This document shows positions 26,669-34,542 of a DNA stretch of 64,000 nt, one piece after another. Source of the stretch: Desulfatibacillum aliphaticivorans DSM 15576. GTDB taxonomy: Bacteria > Desulfobacterota > Desulfobacteria > Desulfobacterales > Desulfatibacillaceae. Under the pieces are notes generated by a model. The model ran no database searches and was not told the DNA's origin. It worked only from the letters and a program-made list of their open reading frames with translations. The stretch spans positions 372,001 through 436,000 of the forward strand of contig NZ_AUCT01000002.1 of assembly GCF_000429905.1 (NCBI RefSeq), read 5' to 3'. The stretch's first letter is position 1; each line of letters starts with the position of its first letter. Made by a program: the position numbers and the translations under genes.

Positions 26669-27106
26669 ATGAACAAGAAAAGAACGGATGTGCTGACCAG
26701 GACACAGCGGTCCAGGTGCATGTCCAGAATCAAAGGCAAAAACACCAAGCCTGAGACCAGCTTAAGAAAAGCCTTATGGGCCAAAGGTTTGAGGTATCGC
26801 ATTCATTATAACCTTCCAGGCAAGCCAGACATTGTTTTTGTGTCTGCCAAACTAATCGTTTTTGTTGACGGATGCTTTTGGCATTTATGCCCGATTCATG
26901 GCCAATTGCCTCAATCCAACAGGGATTTCTGGAAAACCAAATTGGAAAAAAATGTTGTTCGGGATAAAAAAATCACTCAGGAACTGGAATCCAAAGGCTG
27001 GACAGTTTTGCGAGTCTGGGAGCATGAAATCAAGGAAGACCTTCAAGCAGTTACTTTTAAAGTTGAAGAGTATCTAAAAAAAGCCAAAGAGCCGGATAAC
27101 GGGTAG
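26669..27106 (+). CDS. vsr: very short patch repair endonuclease Vsr
   Basis: A 145-residue Vsr endonuclease that nicks beside T:G mismatches arising from deamination of 5-methylcytosine. Features: RTQRSRCMSRIKGKNTKPE at the N-terminus, GKPDIVFVSAKLIVFVDGCF with the catalytic Asp at about residue 54, then WHLCPIH for zinc and base intercalation, and GWTVLRVWEHEI. It follows the DUF3883 gene by 10 nt. Vsr genes commonly travel with C5 methyltransferase genes, which supports treating the three as one system. The next gene, a sigma-54 regulator, begins 7 nt after this stop. Confidence 0.92.
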   Translation: MNKKRTDVLTRTQRSRCMSRIKGKNTKPETSLRKALWAKGLRYRIHYNLPGKPDIVFVSAKLIVFVDGCFWHLCPIHGQLPQSNRDFWKTKLEKNVVRDKKITQELESKGWTVLRVWEHEIKEDLQAVTFKVEEYLKKAKEPDNG

Positions 27107-27113
27107 TCAAACC

Positions 27114-28880
27114 ATGGCCAAGGAAAAAGAACCGCAAGATCCGTTGGAACTGCTGGAAAAAGTCACCCAGGAGCGGGACGCTCTTTTGACCGTGTTCCTG
27201 GAGATTGAAGACGGCTACGTGGAGTGCGATCTCGCCGGATTCACCCAGTATTTCAATCCCGCCCTTTGCCGGATTGTAGGGTATCCCGCCCGCGAAATGA
27301 AGGGCATGGGATACAAAACCTATCTGGATAAAGAAAACGCCCAGCAGGTCTTTCGCGTCTTCAATGAGGTGTATCTCACCGGCCAGCCCAAAAAAGCCTT
27401 TAATTACGAAATCACCCGCAAGGACGGCTCCAAAAGCGTTGTGGAAATTTCCATCACCCTCCGCCGAAACAAGGAGGGCGAGCCCGACGGCTACCGATGC
27501 ATCATGCGCGACGTGACGGACCGCCGCAAGGCCGAAATGGAGCTGGCCAAACATAAAACCCGGCTGGAGGCCATTTTCCGCAGCGTCAAGGACGCCATCG
27601 TCACCGTGGACCAGGACCTCAAGGTCATTGACGCCAACAAGGCGGCGGCAACCCTTTGCGGCATCGCAGCAAAGAATGTCAAAAACAACCCCTTCGCCCT
27701 GTGCCCAACAGACTGCTGTCAGGCCTGCCGGGACGTGCTGGCCGAAACCCTCAAACGCAAAACCGCCATCCGGGAATTCCAGGTGGAATGCAACCATAAG
27801 CAACGGCCCCAGCAAAAAGTCAGCCTGTCCAGCGCCCCTTTGGAAAGCCAGGACGGCGAATTTTTGGGCGCCGTGCTGGTCATCCGGGACATCACCCGCC
27901 TGGTGGACCTGGAAAGGGAGTTGCAGGAGCGCAACCAGTTCCACAACATCATCGGCGCCAGCCATAAAATGCAGGCCGTATACCAGCTTTTGGAAAACCT
28001 GGCCGACTTTGAAACCACCGTGCTCATTACCGGAGAAAGCGGCACCGGCAAGGAACTGGTGGCCAAAGCCCTCCACCATACGGGCAGCCGGGCCTTCAAG
28101 CCCTTCGTCTCGGTCAACTGCTCGGCCCTGGCCGAAAACCTTCTGGAAAGCGAGCTTTTCGGCCACGTAAAAGGCGCTTTCACCGGCGCCATACGAGACT
28201 ACCAGGGGCGATTCCAGGCGGCCCACACCGGCACCCTGCTCCTGGACGAAATCGGCGACATCTCCCCCCGCATCCAGTTGAAGCTCCTGCGCGTTCTCCA
28301 GGAGCGGGAGTTCGAACGGGTGGGCGACGTCCAGCCCATCAAGGTGGACGTCCGGGTCATCGCCTGCACCAACCAGGACCTGAAGGAAAAAGTCCGCCTG
28401 GGCGAGTTCCGGGAGGACCTGTACTACCGCCTGAACGTCATGGAAATCAAACTCCCCCCCTTGCGAGAGCGCAGGGAGGACATCCCCCTGTTGGCGGACC
28501 ATTTCACAGCCCGGTTTGAGAAGAAATTCAACATAACCATCCCCGGCGTGTCCGACAAGGTCATGAACGCCTTCATGAACTACCACTGGCCCGGCAATGT
28601 CAGGGAGCTGGAGCACAGCATCGAACGGGCGACCGTGCTTTGCCGGGATAAAATGATCTCCCTGGAGCACATCCCCGGCGAAATCGCCGAGGCCTATTCC
28701 CTGGCAGGCCCCCGCCTTAAAAAGCAGCCCGCGGCGGACGAACCCAACGAAATCATCGACGCCCTCAAGCGAACCGGCTGGAACAAGGCCAAGGCGGCCC
28801 GGCTGTTGGGCGTGAGTCGAAAGACCATTTATCGGAAGATCGAGAAGTACGGGATCCAGTCTCCGGCGGAAAACATGTGA
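27114..28880 (+). CDS. PAS-PAS sigma-54-dependent transcriptional activator
   Basis: A 588-residue NtrC-class activator. Two PAS domains (about residues 20-140 and 150-265; the second has a CPTDCCQACRDVL cysteine group that may sense redox or metal) precede the AAA+ domain with Walker A GESGTGKELVA, the sigma-54 contact loop GAFTGA and Walker B LLLDEIGDI. A Fis-type HTH (AARLLGVSRKTIYRKIEKYG) closes it. It probably activates the beta-oxidation operon behind the sigma-54 promoter at 29025-29041. It starts 7 nt after vsr without its own gap, so either it uses a promoter inside vsr or it is read from the cassette. Confidence 0.9.
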   Translation: MAKEKEPQDPLELLEKVTQERDALLTVFLEIEDGYVECDLAGFTQYFNPALCRIVGYPAREMKGMGYKTYLDKENAQQVFRVFNEVYLTGQPKKAFNYEITRKDGSKSVVEISITLRRNKEGEPDGYRCIMRDVTDRRKAEMELAKHKTRLEAIFRSVKDAIVTVDQDLKVIDANKAAATLCGIAAKNVKNNPFALCPTDCCQACRDVLAETLKRKTAIREFQVECNHKQRPQQKVSLSSAPLESQDGEFLGAVLVIRDITRLVDLERELQERNQFHNIIGASHKMQAVYQLLENLADFETTVLITGESGTGKELVAKALHHTGSRAFKPFVSVNCSALAENLLESELFGHVKGAFTGAIRDYQGRFQAAHTGTLLLDEIGDISPRIQLKLLRVLQEREFERVGDVQPIKVDVRVIACTNQDLKEKVRLGEFREDLYYRLNVMEIKLPPLRERREDIPLLADHFTARFEKKFNITIPGVSDKVMNAFMNYHWPGNVRELEHSIERATVLCRDKMISLEHIPGEIAEAYSLAGPRLKKQPAADEPNEIIDALKRTGWNKAKAARLLGVSRKTIYRKIEKYGIQSPAENM

Positions 28881-28923
28881 CATGTCACACTTTTGACCCG
28901 CCACACCTATGTGACATGTCCCG
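28876..28923 (+). promoter_or_regulatory. paired palindromic activator sites before the fad operon
   Basis: TGTGACATGTCACA (28876-28889) is a perfect 14-bp palindrome that overlaps the stop codon of the activator gene. TGTGACATGTCCCG (28910-28923) matches it at 11 of 14 places, 34 bp away centre to centre (about three turns). They lie 100-150 bp upstream of the sigma-54 promoter, where enhancer sites of such activators sit. That the adjacent activator binds them is inference. Confidence 0.55.
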
Positions 28924-29024
28924 CTTTTCGCCCCGTTTTTTCTAGTCGCGCCCTCTTTCTTCACAACTGTGTAAATCCCTAGTATCCCTGTCTATACACC
29001 CATTATCCGCTCCAAAAATCCGAC

Positions 29025-29041
29025 TTGGCACGCTGTTTGAT
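29025..29041 (+). promoter_or_regulatory. sigma-54 promoter of the fad operon
   Basis: TTGGCACGCTGTTTGAT fits the -24/-12 consensus TTGGCACGNNNNTTGCW except GA for GC at -12. The start of transcription would be near 29052, about 20 nt before the first gene's TTG codon. Together with the upstream palindromes and adjacent activator it makes a consistent control unit. Confidence 0.6.
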
Positions 29042-29070
29042 ATTACACGACCGGAGAACAGGAGCGGGTC

Positions 29071-29457
29071 TTGAACAATTCTTTCGATAAAACACGCAGT
29101 TCCAACCAGTCCGGACAAGGGCCGATTACGATCCATAATCCGGACGAGTTGAAGGCGGTCATACTGGATGAGAGCCGCCCTCTCCTCATGGCCTGCATGC
29201 TCAAGAACGAAATTTATCACGAGCAGATGGCGCTTGTGGAGCAGGCGGTTAAACAGTTTGAAGATGCGCTGGGCGTATTTGTGATTTCAAAAGAACTCAT
29301 GAGCTGTTTTTGCGAGAAGTTCAACGTGAAAGGCACGCCAACCTTTTTGTTTTTCAATAACGGTAAGGAAATGGACAGGATACTCGGCTGCATGAGCCGG
29401 GAATCGCTTATGGAATTCATCACTAGGAACCTTGAAACAATAAACCGGATTACCTGA
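29071..29457 (+). CDS. thioredoxin-fold protein without CxxC
   Basis: A 128-residue thioredoxin-like protein. The fold is visible from RPLLMACMLKNE through FNVKGTPTFLFFNNGKEMDR (cis-proline motif GTPTFLFF), but the usual CxxC at the first helix is reduced to a single Cys (ACMLKN), so dithiol redox activity is unlikely. Two further cysteines lie in MSCFCEKF. Start TTG 29071 follows GGAG. It is the first gene after the sigma-54 promoter and precedes thiolase by 13 nt. A regulatory or chaperone role for the pathway is possible but not shown. Confidence 0.65.
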   Translation: MNNSFDKTRSSNQSGQGPITIHNPDELKAVILDESRPLLMACMLKNEIYHEQMALVEQAVKQFEDALGVFVISKELMSCFCEKFNVKGTPTFLFFNNGKEMDRILGCMSRESLMEFITRNLETINRIT

Positions 29458-29470
29458 AGGGAGATTTAAA

Positions 29471-30679
29471 ATGGCTGAAAGAGAAGTCGTATTTGTGGAC
29501 GCTGTTCGCACCGCTTTTGGACGCATGGGCGGAACCATTCGTGATTTTACCGCCGCCGAGTTGGCCGGCATTTGCATCAAAGGCCTTGTGGACAAAACCA
29601 AGATCAAGGAAAAGGCCCATGTTGACACGGTCATGATGGGTTGCGCCGCCCACGACTCCAAGGCAATGAACCCCGCACGGTGGTCCGCCCTTTACGCCGG
29701 ACTGGGCTACGAAACCTCCGCATCTTACGTGGAAATGCAGTGCGGCTCTGCTATTGACAGCATCAACCACTCTGCATGGAAAATCAAGTGCAACCAGGCT
29801 GACATCATCATCGCCGGCGGCTCCGAAGCCTACAGCCAGATTCCGGCCAAATTCTCCATGTCCCAGCAGCCTTACCGCCTGATTCCGCCCATGCCGCTCC
29901 CCCAGATGCTTTCTCCGGTGGAGGAAGAGTGCATCGGCATGGGCATCACCGCTGAGAACCTGCAGAAAATGTACGACGTTTCCAGGGAAGCCTCGGACGA
30001 ATTCGCTTACAACAGCCAGATGCGTTCCAAGATGGCTTGGGAAAAAGGCTACTTCGAAGGCGAAATCGTGCCCGTCACAATTCCGGCCACGCGCAAGACC
30101 CCGGAATTCGCTTTTGAAAAGGACGAGCATCCCCGTTTTGACACCACCCTGGAAGGCCTGGCCAAACTGCGCCCCGCCTTTGCCAAGGATGGTACGGTCA
30201 CGGCCGGCAACGCTTCCGGCCGCAACGACGGCGCCGCCTTCGTGCTCATGATGTCCGCTGAAAAGGCCGAAGAGTTGGGATACACCCCCATGGCTCGCTG
30301 GGTCGCCGGCGCCGACTACGGCGTGGATCCCAGAATCATGGGCATCGGGCCGGCCTACGCAGTCGTCAATATGCTGAAACGCACCGGCCTCAAAATCTCC
30401 GATATGGACGTCATGGAATGCAACGAAGCATTCGCCGTCCAGAACCTGGCCGTCATCAAGGAAGTGGAAAAGCAAATGGGCGAAACCATCGACATGGAAA
30501 AATGGAACCCCATGGGCGGCGCTATTGCTTACGGCCATCCCAACGGAGCTTCCGGCGCCCGCATCGGCATGTTCTGCATGCGCGAACTCATCCGCAGGGG
30601 CGGACGCTACGGCTTCTTCTCATCCTGCTGCGGAGGCGGTCTGGGCGTCGCCACCCTGATTGAGAACTTGCAAAAATAA
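29471..30679 (+). CDS. fadA: thiolase (acetyl-CoA C-acyltransferase)
   Basis: A 402-residue thiolase that cleaves 3-ketoacyl-CoA with CoA in the last step of beta-oxidation. Catalytic Cys in SYVEMQCGSAIDSINHSAWK (about residue 90), the His motif NPMGGAIAYGHPNGASGAR, and the second Cys in SSCCGGGLGVATL. Length is typical of the degradative type. AAGGGAG precedes ATG 29471. The clustering with dehydrogenase and hydratase genes supports beta-oxidation rather than biosynthesis. Confidence 0.93.
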   Translation: MAEREVVFVDAVRTAFGRMGGTIRDFTAAELAGICIKGLVDKTKIKEKAHVDTVMMGCAAHDSKAMNPARWSALYAGLGYETSASYVEMQCGSAIDSINHSAWKIKCNQADIIIAGGSEAYSQIPAKFSMSQQPYRLIPPMPLPQMLSPVEEECIGMGITAENLQKMYDVSREASDEFAYNSQMRSKMAWEKGYFEGEIVPVTIPATRKTPEFAFEKDEHPRFDTTLEGLAKLRPAFAKDGTVTAGNASGRNDGAAFVLMMSAEKAEELGYTPMARWVAGADYGVDPRIMGIGPAYAVVNMLKRTGLKISDMDVMECNEAFAVQNLAVIKEVEKQMGETIDMEKWNPMGGAIAYGHPNGASGARIGMFCMRELIRRGGRYGFFSSCCGGGLGVATLIENLQK

Positions 30680-30687
30680 ATAACCAG

Positions 30688-30709
30688 CTTAAGGCGGCCA
30701 TGCCTTAAG
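30688..30709. other. hairpin between thiolase and 3-hydroxyacyl-CoA dehydrogenase genes
   Basis: CTTAAGGC (30688-30695) pairs perfectly with GCCTTAAG (30702-30709) over a 6-nt loop, 8 nt after the thiolase stop. There is no T-run, so it is more likely an mRNA-stability or processing element than a terminator. The rest of the 142-nt gap shows nothing else before the GGAGG ribosome site. Confidence 0.45.
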
Positions 30710-30821
30710 GCGCCATGCCTGCCGCTCCGCGTTCTTCATCTCTCCTTCGGTCAAAGGGCGTGAAGGACGCGGGCGGCTCTCCCATAATCAGGATAAATTT
30801 TTTAATCATGGAGGAAATGTA

Positions 30822-31694
30822 ATGAATATCGATGACGTAAAGAATATTTGCATTATCGGCGCCGGCAACATGGGACACCAGATTTCCCTGCAATGCGCTA
30901 TTAAAGGGTACAACACCACCTGCTTTGACATCTCTGAAGAACAATTGAAAAAGGCCGAAGCCTTTGCCGACTCTTACCTGCCCGGCCGCGTGGCCAAAGG
31001 CAAAATGAGCGAAGACGACGCCAAGGCCGCCCGCGCCCGCCTGCGCTTTACCAGCGATATGGCCGACGCCGCCAAGGACGCCGACTACGTAATTGAGGCG
31101 GCTGTGGAAGTTTTGGCCCTCAAACGCAAGATCTTCGCCGACCTGGACAAAATGGCCCCGGCCCACGCCATCCTGGCCACCAACTCCTCGGCTATCGTCA
31201 GCTCCCGCATTGCGGACGCCACCTCCAGGCCTGAAAAGGTGTTGAATCTCCATTTCTTCAACCCTGCCCTGGTCATGAAATTGGTGGAAGTGGTTCAAGG
31301 CCCCCACGTTTCCGATGAAACCTGCCAGATCTCCATGGATCTGTGCACCAAGCTGGATAAGGTCGCCGTGCACGTGAAGAAAGAAGTCAACGGCTTCCTG
31401 TTGAACCGCATTTTCCTCAGAATTTACGAAGAAGCCCAATGGATGCTGGAAATGGGCGTGGCCTCCGTGGAAGACATCGACAAAGCGTGCGTTTACGGCG
31501 CCGGCCATCCCATGGGCCCCTTCACCCTCATGGACCTCACCGGCATCGACCTGGCTTACACCATGGGCATGGAATCATTCAGGGTCAGCGGCGATCCCGC
31601 GGACCTGCCCAGGCCTCAATTGGTTTCCCATTATACCAAGGGCGAATATGGGCAGAAAACCGGCAAGGGTTGGTACGACTACTCCAAGAAATAA
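30822..31694 (+). CDS. 3-hydroxyacyl-CoA dehydrogenase
   Basis: A 290-residue NAD-dependent dehydrogenase that oxidises 3-hydroxyacyl-CoA to 3-ketoacyl-CoA. The Rossmann motif is ICIIGAGNMGHQISLQCAIK, the catalytic His lies in NLHFFNPALVMKLVEV, and the C-terminal domain has GFLLNRIFLRIYEEAQWMLE and AGHPMGPFTLMDLTGID. It is a stand-alone enzyme, not fused to a hydratase as in E. coli FadB, with the hydratase encoded just downstream. The start ATG 30822 follows GGAGG. Confidence 0.93.
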   Translation: MNIDDVKNICIIGAGNMGHQISLQCAIKGYNTTCFDISEEQLKKAEAFADSYLPGRVAKGKMSEDDAKAARARLRFTSDMADAAKDADYVIEAAVEVLALKRKIFADLDKMAPAHAILATNSSAIVSSRIADATSRPEKVLNLHFFNPALVMKLVEVVQGPHVSDETCQISMDLCTKLDKVAVHVKKEVNGFLLNRIFLRIYEEAQWMLEMGVASVEDIDKACVYGAGHPMGPFTLMDLTGIDLAYTMGMESFRVSGDPADLPRPQLVSHYTKGEYGQKTGKGWYDYSKK

Positions 31695-31717
31695 TATAGG
31701 CCATCAAGGGGAATATC

Positions 31718-32497
31718 ATGGACCTTAAATATGTCTTGTACAGCACGGAAGACGGCATCGCCTGGATCCGCCTGAACCGCCCCGACAAACTCAACGCCCT
31801 GAACCACGTGGTGTTCGACGAAATCGGACAGGCCGTAGCGGCCGCTGCCGCGGATGACGACGTTCGCGTGGTCGTCCTCACCGGCTCTGACAAGGTTTTT
31901 GCGGCGGGCGCCGACATCGAGCACATGTCCAAAGGGACGATTTCCGACGCATTCAAGCTTACGGACGGCTCTTTCAGAATTCAGGAAAGCCTGGCCGACA
32001 TTCCCAAGCCCACCATCGCAGCCATTTCCGGCTACGCCCTGGGCGGCGGCCTGGAACTGGCCCTTTGCTGCGATTTTCGGATCGCCTCCGAGACCGCGGT
32101 CGTAGGTCTGCCTGAAATCAACCTGGGCATTATCCCGGGCGGCGGCGGCACCCAAAGGCTTCCCCGGCTGATCAACTACAGCCTGGCGGCTGAAATGGTC
32201 ATGACCGGCGGCATGGTGAAGGCGGAAAAGGCCGAACGCTACGGCATTCTCAATCGCGTTGTGCCCCAGGACCAGCTGATGGACGAAGTCAAAAAGCTCG
32301 CAAGCAAGCTCATGAGCAAATCGTCCGTAGCCCTGCGGGCCGCCAAGACAGCCATGCGCAAAGGCCTGAACGTCTCCCTGAAAGACGGCCTTAACATCGA
32401 GCAGGACCTGTTCTGCATGCTGTTCGGCACCGAAGACCAGAAGGAAGGCATGGCCGCGTTCCTGGAAAAGCGCAAGGCCGAGTTTAAAGGCAAATAG
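31718..32497 (+). CDS. enoyl-CoA hydratase
   Basis: A 259-residue crotonase-family hydratase that adds water to trans-2-enoyl-CoA. The oxyanion-hole region FAAGADIEHM and GYALGGGLELALCCDFRIAS are present, as is the catalytic Glu in VVGLPEINLGIIPGGGGTQR. It follows the 3-hydroxyacyl-CoA dehydrogenase gene by 23 nt with AAGGGGAA before ATG 31718, so the three genes 29471-32497 form a complete hydration-oxidation-thiolysis set. Confidence 0.93.
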   Translation: MDLKYVLYSTEDGIAWIRLNRPDKLNALNHVVFDEIGQAVAAAAADDDVRVVVLTGSDKVFAAGADIEHMSKGTISDAFKLTDGSFRIQESLADIPKPTIAAISGYALGGGLELALCCDFRIASETAVVGLPEINLGIIPGGGGTQRLPRLINYSLAAEMVMTGGMVKAEKAERYGILNRVVPQDQLMDEVKKLASKLMSKSSVALRAAKTAMRKGLNVSLKDGLNIEQDLFCMLFGTEDQKEGMAAFLEKRKAEFKGK

Positions 32498-32509
32498 CGG
32501 CGCCCCCAT

Positions 32510-32597
32510 CCGGCGGCTTGGCCGCCGGGTGTTACTATATAACGATTGCGGCCTGCTTTTAATGGAGCATCCCCCCCCCACGTCCATTAAAAGCAGG
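32510..32597. other. tandem strong hairpins between hydratase and acyl-CoA dehydrogenase genes
   Basis: First hairpin: CCGGCGGC (32510-32517), loop TTG, GCCGCCGG (32521-32528). Second: CCTGCTTTTAATGGA (32552-32566) pairs perfectly over 15 bp with TCCATTAAAAGCAGG (32583-32597), with a C-rich 16-nt loop and further GCGG/CCGC closure. No T-run follows on either strand. It may tune expression of the downstream gene or be a remnant of a mobile repeat. Confidence 0.6.
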
Positions 32598-32653
32598 CGC
32601 CGCAACACAATAAATACGGCATACTGCTTACGCCCCCGAAAAGGAGCAACCAA

Positions 32654-34459
32654 ATGGCGCAGGTACTTGCAGACAGAAGAGATATAGACTTTGTCCTTTA
32701 TGAGCAGCTTGACATGGAGCAGCTCACCAAGACGCCCGTCTACAAAGGCATGAACAGAAAACTGTTCGACATGATGATTACCGAAGCCAGAAACCTGGCC
32801 ATCAAGGAAATCCTGCCCACCAACGCGGACGGCGATAAAATCGGCGTGACCTTCGACAACGGAGAGGTTCTGGTTCCGGAATCCTTTAAAAAAGCCTTTG
32901 ACCTGATCCGGGAAGGCGACTGGACCGCCATGAACGAAGACCCGGACCTGGGCGGACAGGGCACGCCTTATCTCATCAACTTCCCCACCCGCGAATACCT
33001 GTGGGGAGGCAACTACTGTCTGGTCAACTACGCCACCATGGGCCACGGCACGGGCAAAATGATCGAGGCATTCGGCTCCCAGAAGCAAAAAGACCTTTTC
33101 CTGGATAAGCTGTACACCGCCCAATGGGGCGGCACCATGCTCCTGACCGAGCCCGAGGCGGGATCCGACGTGGGCGCGCTGACCACCACGGCGGTGAAAA
33201 ACGAAGACGGCACGTATTCCATTTCCGGCGCCAAGATTTTCATCACCAACGGCGAACACCAGTTGACCGAAAACATCGTGCATCCGGTCCTGGCCAGGGT
33301 GGAGGGAGCGCCCGAAGGAACCAAGGGCATCTCCATTTTCATCGTGCCCAAGTACTGGGTGAACGAAGACGGCTCCATGGGCGATTTCAACGACGTGGTC
33401 TGCACCGGCGTGGAAGAAAAAATGGGCATCCACGGCAGCGCCACGTGCAGCCTGACTCTGGGCGGCGCCGGCAAATGCCGGGGCCTGCTTTTGGGCCAGG
33501 AATGCGAAGGCATGAAAATCATGTTCCACATGATGAACGACGCCCGCCTGAACGTGGGCTTCCAGGCCTTTACCTACGCCTCTTCCGCCTATTTATACGC
33601 CTGCAACTACGCCAAGGAAAGAATCCAGGGCAAAGACCTGACCGCAGGCAAAAACAGCCCCAGCGTTACTATTGTCAATCATCCCGACATCCGCCGCATG
33701 CTTACTTGGATGAAAGCCCACGTGGACGGGATGCGCTCCTTTATATATTACACCGCGTCCCTGTTCGATTGGATGAAAGCCGAGCCCGACTCCGACCAGG
33801 CGCAAAACCGTCAGGACCTCATTGACTTTTTCATCCCCCTGGTCAAAGGCTATTCCGCCCAGAGGAGCTTTGACGTGTGCGTCAACGCCATGCAGGTTTA
33901 CGGAGGTTACGGCTACACCAAGGAATACCCCATCGAACAGCTTTTACGCGATTGCAAGATCACCTCCATTTACGAGGGCACGGACGGCATCCAGGCCATG
34001 GACCTTTTGGGCCGCAAGCTGCAGATGCGCGGAGGCGCCCTGTTTCAAGCATTCGCCAACGAAGTAAATAGCTGCATCACCGCCGCACTGGAAGTTCCGG
34101 AGCTCTCCGCCATGGCGGACCGTCTCGCAAACGCCTTGGCATGTTTGGGAGAAACCGCCCAGTCCTTATCCAAAAACCTTGCCACCCCCCTGATTAAAAC
34201 GTCATTCGCTTCCGCTTTTCCGTTTATGGAGGCCACCGGCGACGTGATCATGGCATGGATGCTCTTATGGCGTTCCAATATAGCTGTAAAGGCCCAGGAA
34301 AAAGCCAAGAGCAAGGACAAAGCCTATTACTCCGGCGTAATTAAAACTGCGGAGTTCTTTATTTACAATGTGCTGCCCGTCGCCCTGGGCAAGATGGACG
34401 CCATGAACGAAGGAAACGGCGCAGCCATTGAGATTCCGGACGACTGCTTCGGAGGGTGA
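32654..34459 (+). CDS. acyl-CoA dehydrogenase, long form
   Basis: A 601-residue FAD-dependent dehydrogenase of the long, DUF1974/AcdA-like type seen in anaerobes. It carries out the first beta-oxidation step, forming trans-2-enoyl-CoA and passing electrons to ETF. Motifs: LLTEPEAGSDVGALTTTA, YSISGAKIFITNGEH, and the catalytic Glu in ITSIYEGTDGIQAMDLLG. A C-terminal helical extension of about 130 residues distinguishes it from the 380-residue dehydrogenases in the 45-58 kb operon. AAGGAG precedes ATG 32654. The next gene begins close behind and partly overlaps in the longest reading. Confidence 0.93.
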   Translation: MAQVLADRRDIDFVLYEQLDMEQLTKTPVYKGMNRKLFDMMITEARNLAIKEILPTNADGDKIGVTFDNGEVLVPESFKKAFDLIREGDWTAMNEDPDLGGQGTPYLINFPTREYLWGGNYCLVNYATMGHGTGKMIEAFGSQKQKDLFLDKLYTAQWGGTMLLTEPEAGSDVGALTTTAVKNEDGTYSISGAKIFITNGEHQLTENIVHPVLARVEGAPEGTKGISIFIVPKYWVNEDGSMGDFNDVVCTGVEEKMGIHGSATCSLTLGGAGKCRGLLLGQECEGMKIMFHMMNDARLNVGFQAFTYASSAYLYACNYAKERIQGKDLTAGKNSPSVTIVNHPDIRRMLTWMKAHVDGMRSFIYYTASLFDWMKAEPDSDQAQNRQDLIDFFIPLVKGYSAQRSFDVCVNAMQVYGGYGYTKEYPIEQLLRDCKITSIYEGTDGIQAMDLLGRKLQMRGGALFQAFANEVNSCITAALEVPELSAMADRLANALACLGETAQSLSKNLATPLIKTSFASAFPFMEATGDVIMAWMLLWRSNIAVKAQEKAKSKDKAYYSGVIKTAEFFIYNVLPVALGKMDAMNEGNGAAIEIPDDCFGG

Positions 34460-34542
34460 TTTTATATATAGCCTTTCGGCCGGTGTCATCCGGTTGCCGG
34501 CCCGAAAAAGGCGCCTTCAAGGCTCCTATTGTAAGAGGGGAA

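Noticed and set aside
24061..27106. BREX, DISARM or Druantia type defence island
   Set aside because: DUF3883 domains also occur in such islands, but no helicase, PglZ, phospholipase D or other core genes are present. Only a methyltransferase, the DUF3883 protein and Vsr are seen.
27057..28964. 635-codon minus-strand frame
   Set aside because: Antisense to the sigma-54 activator with all AAA+ motifs. No family resemblance on the minus strand.
31679..33529. 616-codon minus-strand frame
   Set aside because: Antisense to enoyl-CoA hydratase and acyl-CoA dehydrogenase; low-complexity His/Gly/Val-rich translation is typical of a shadow.
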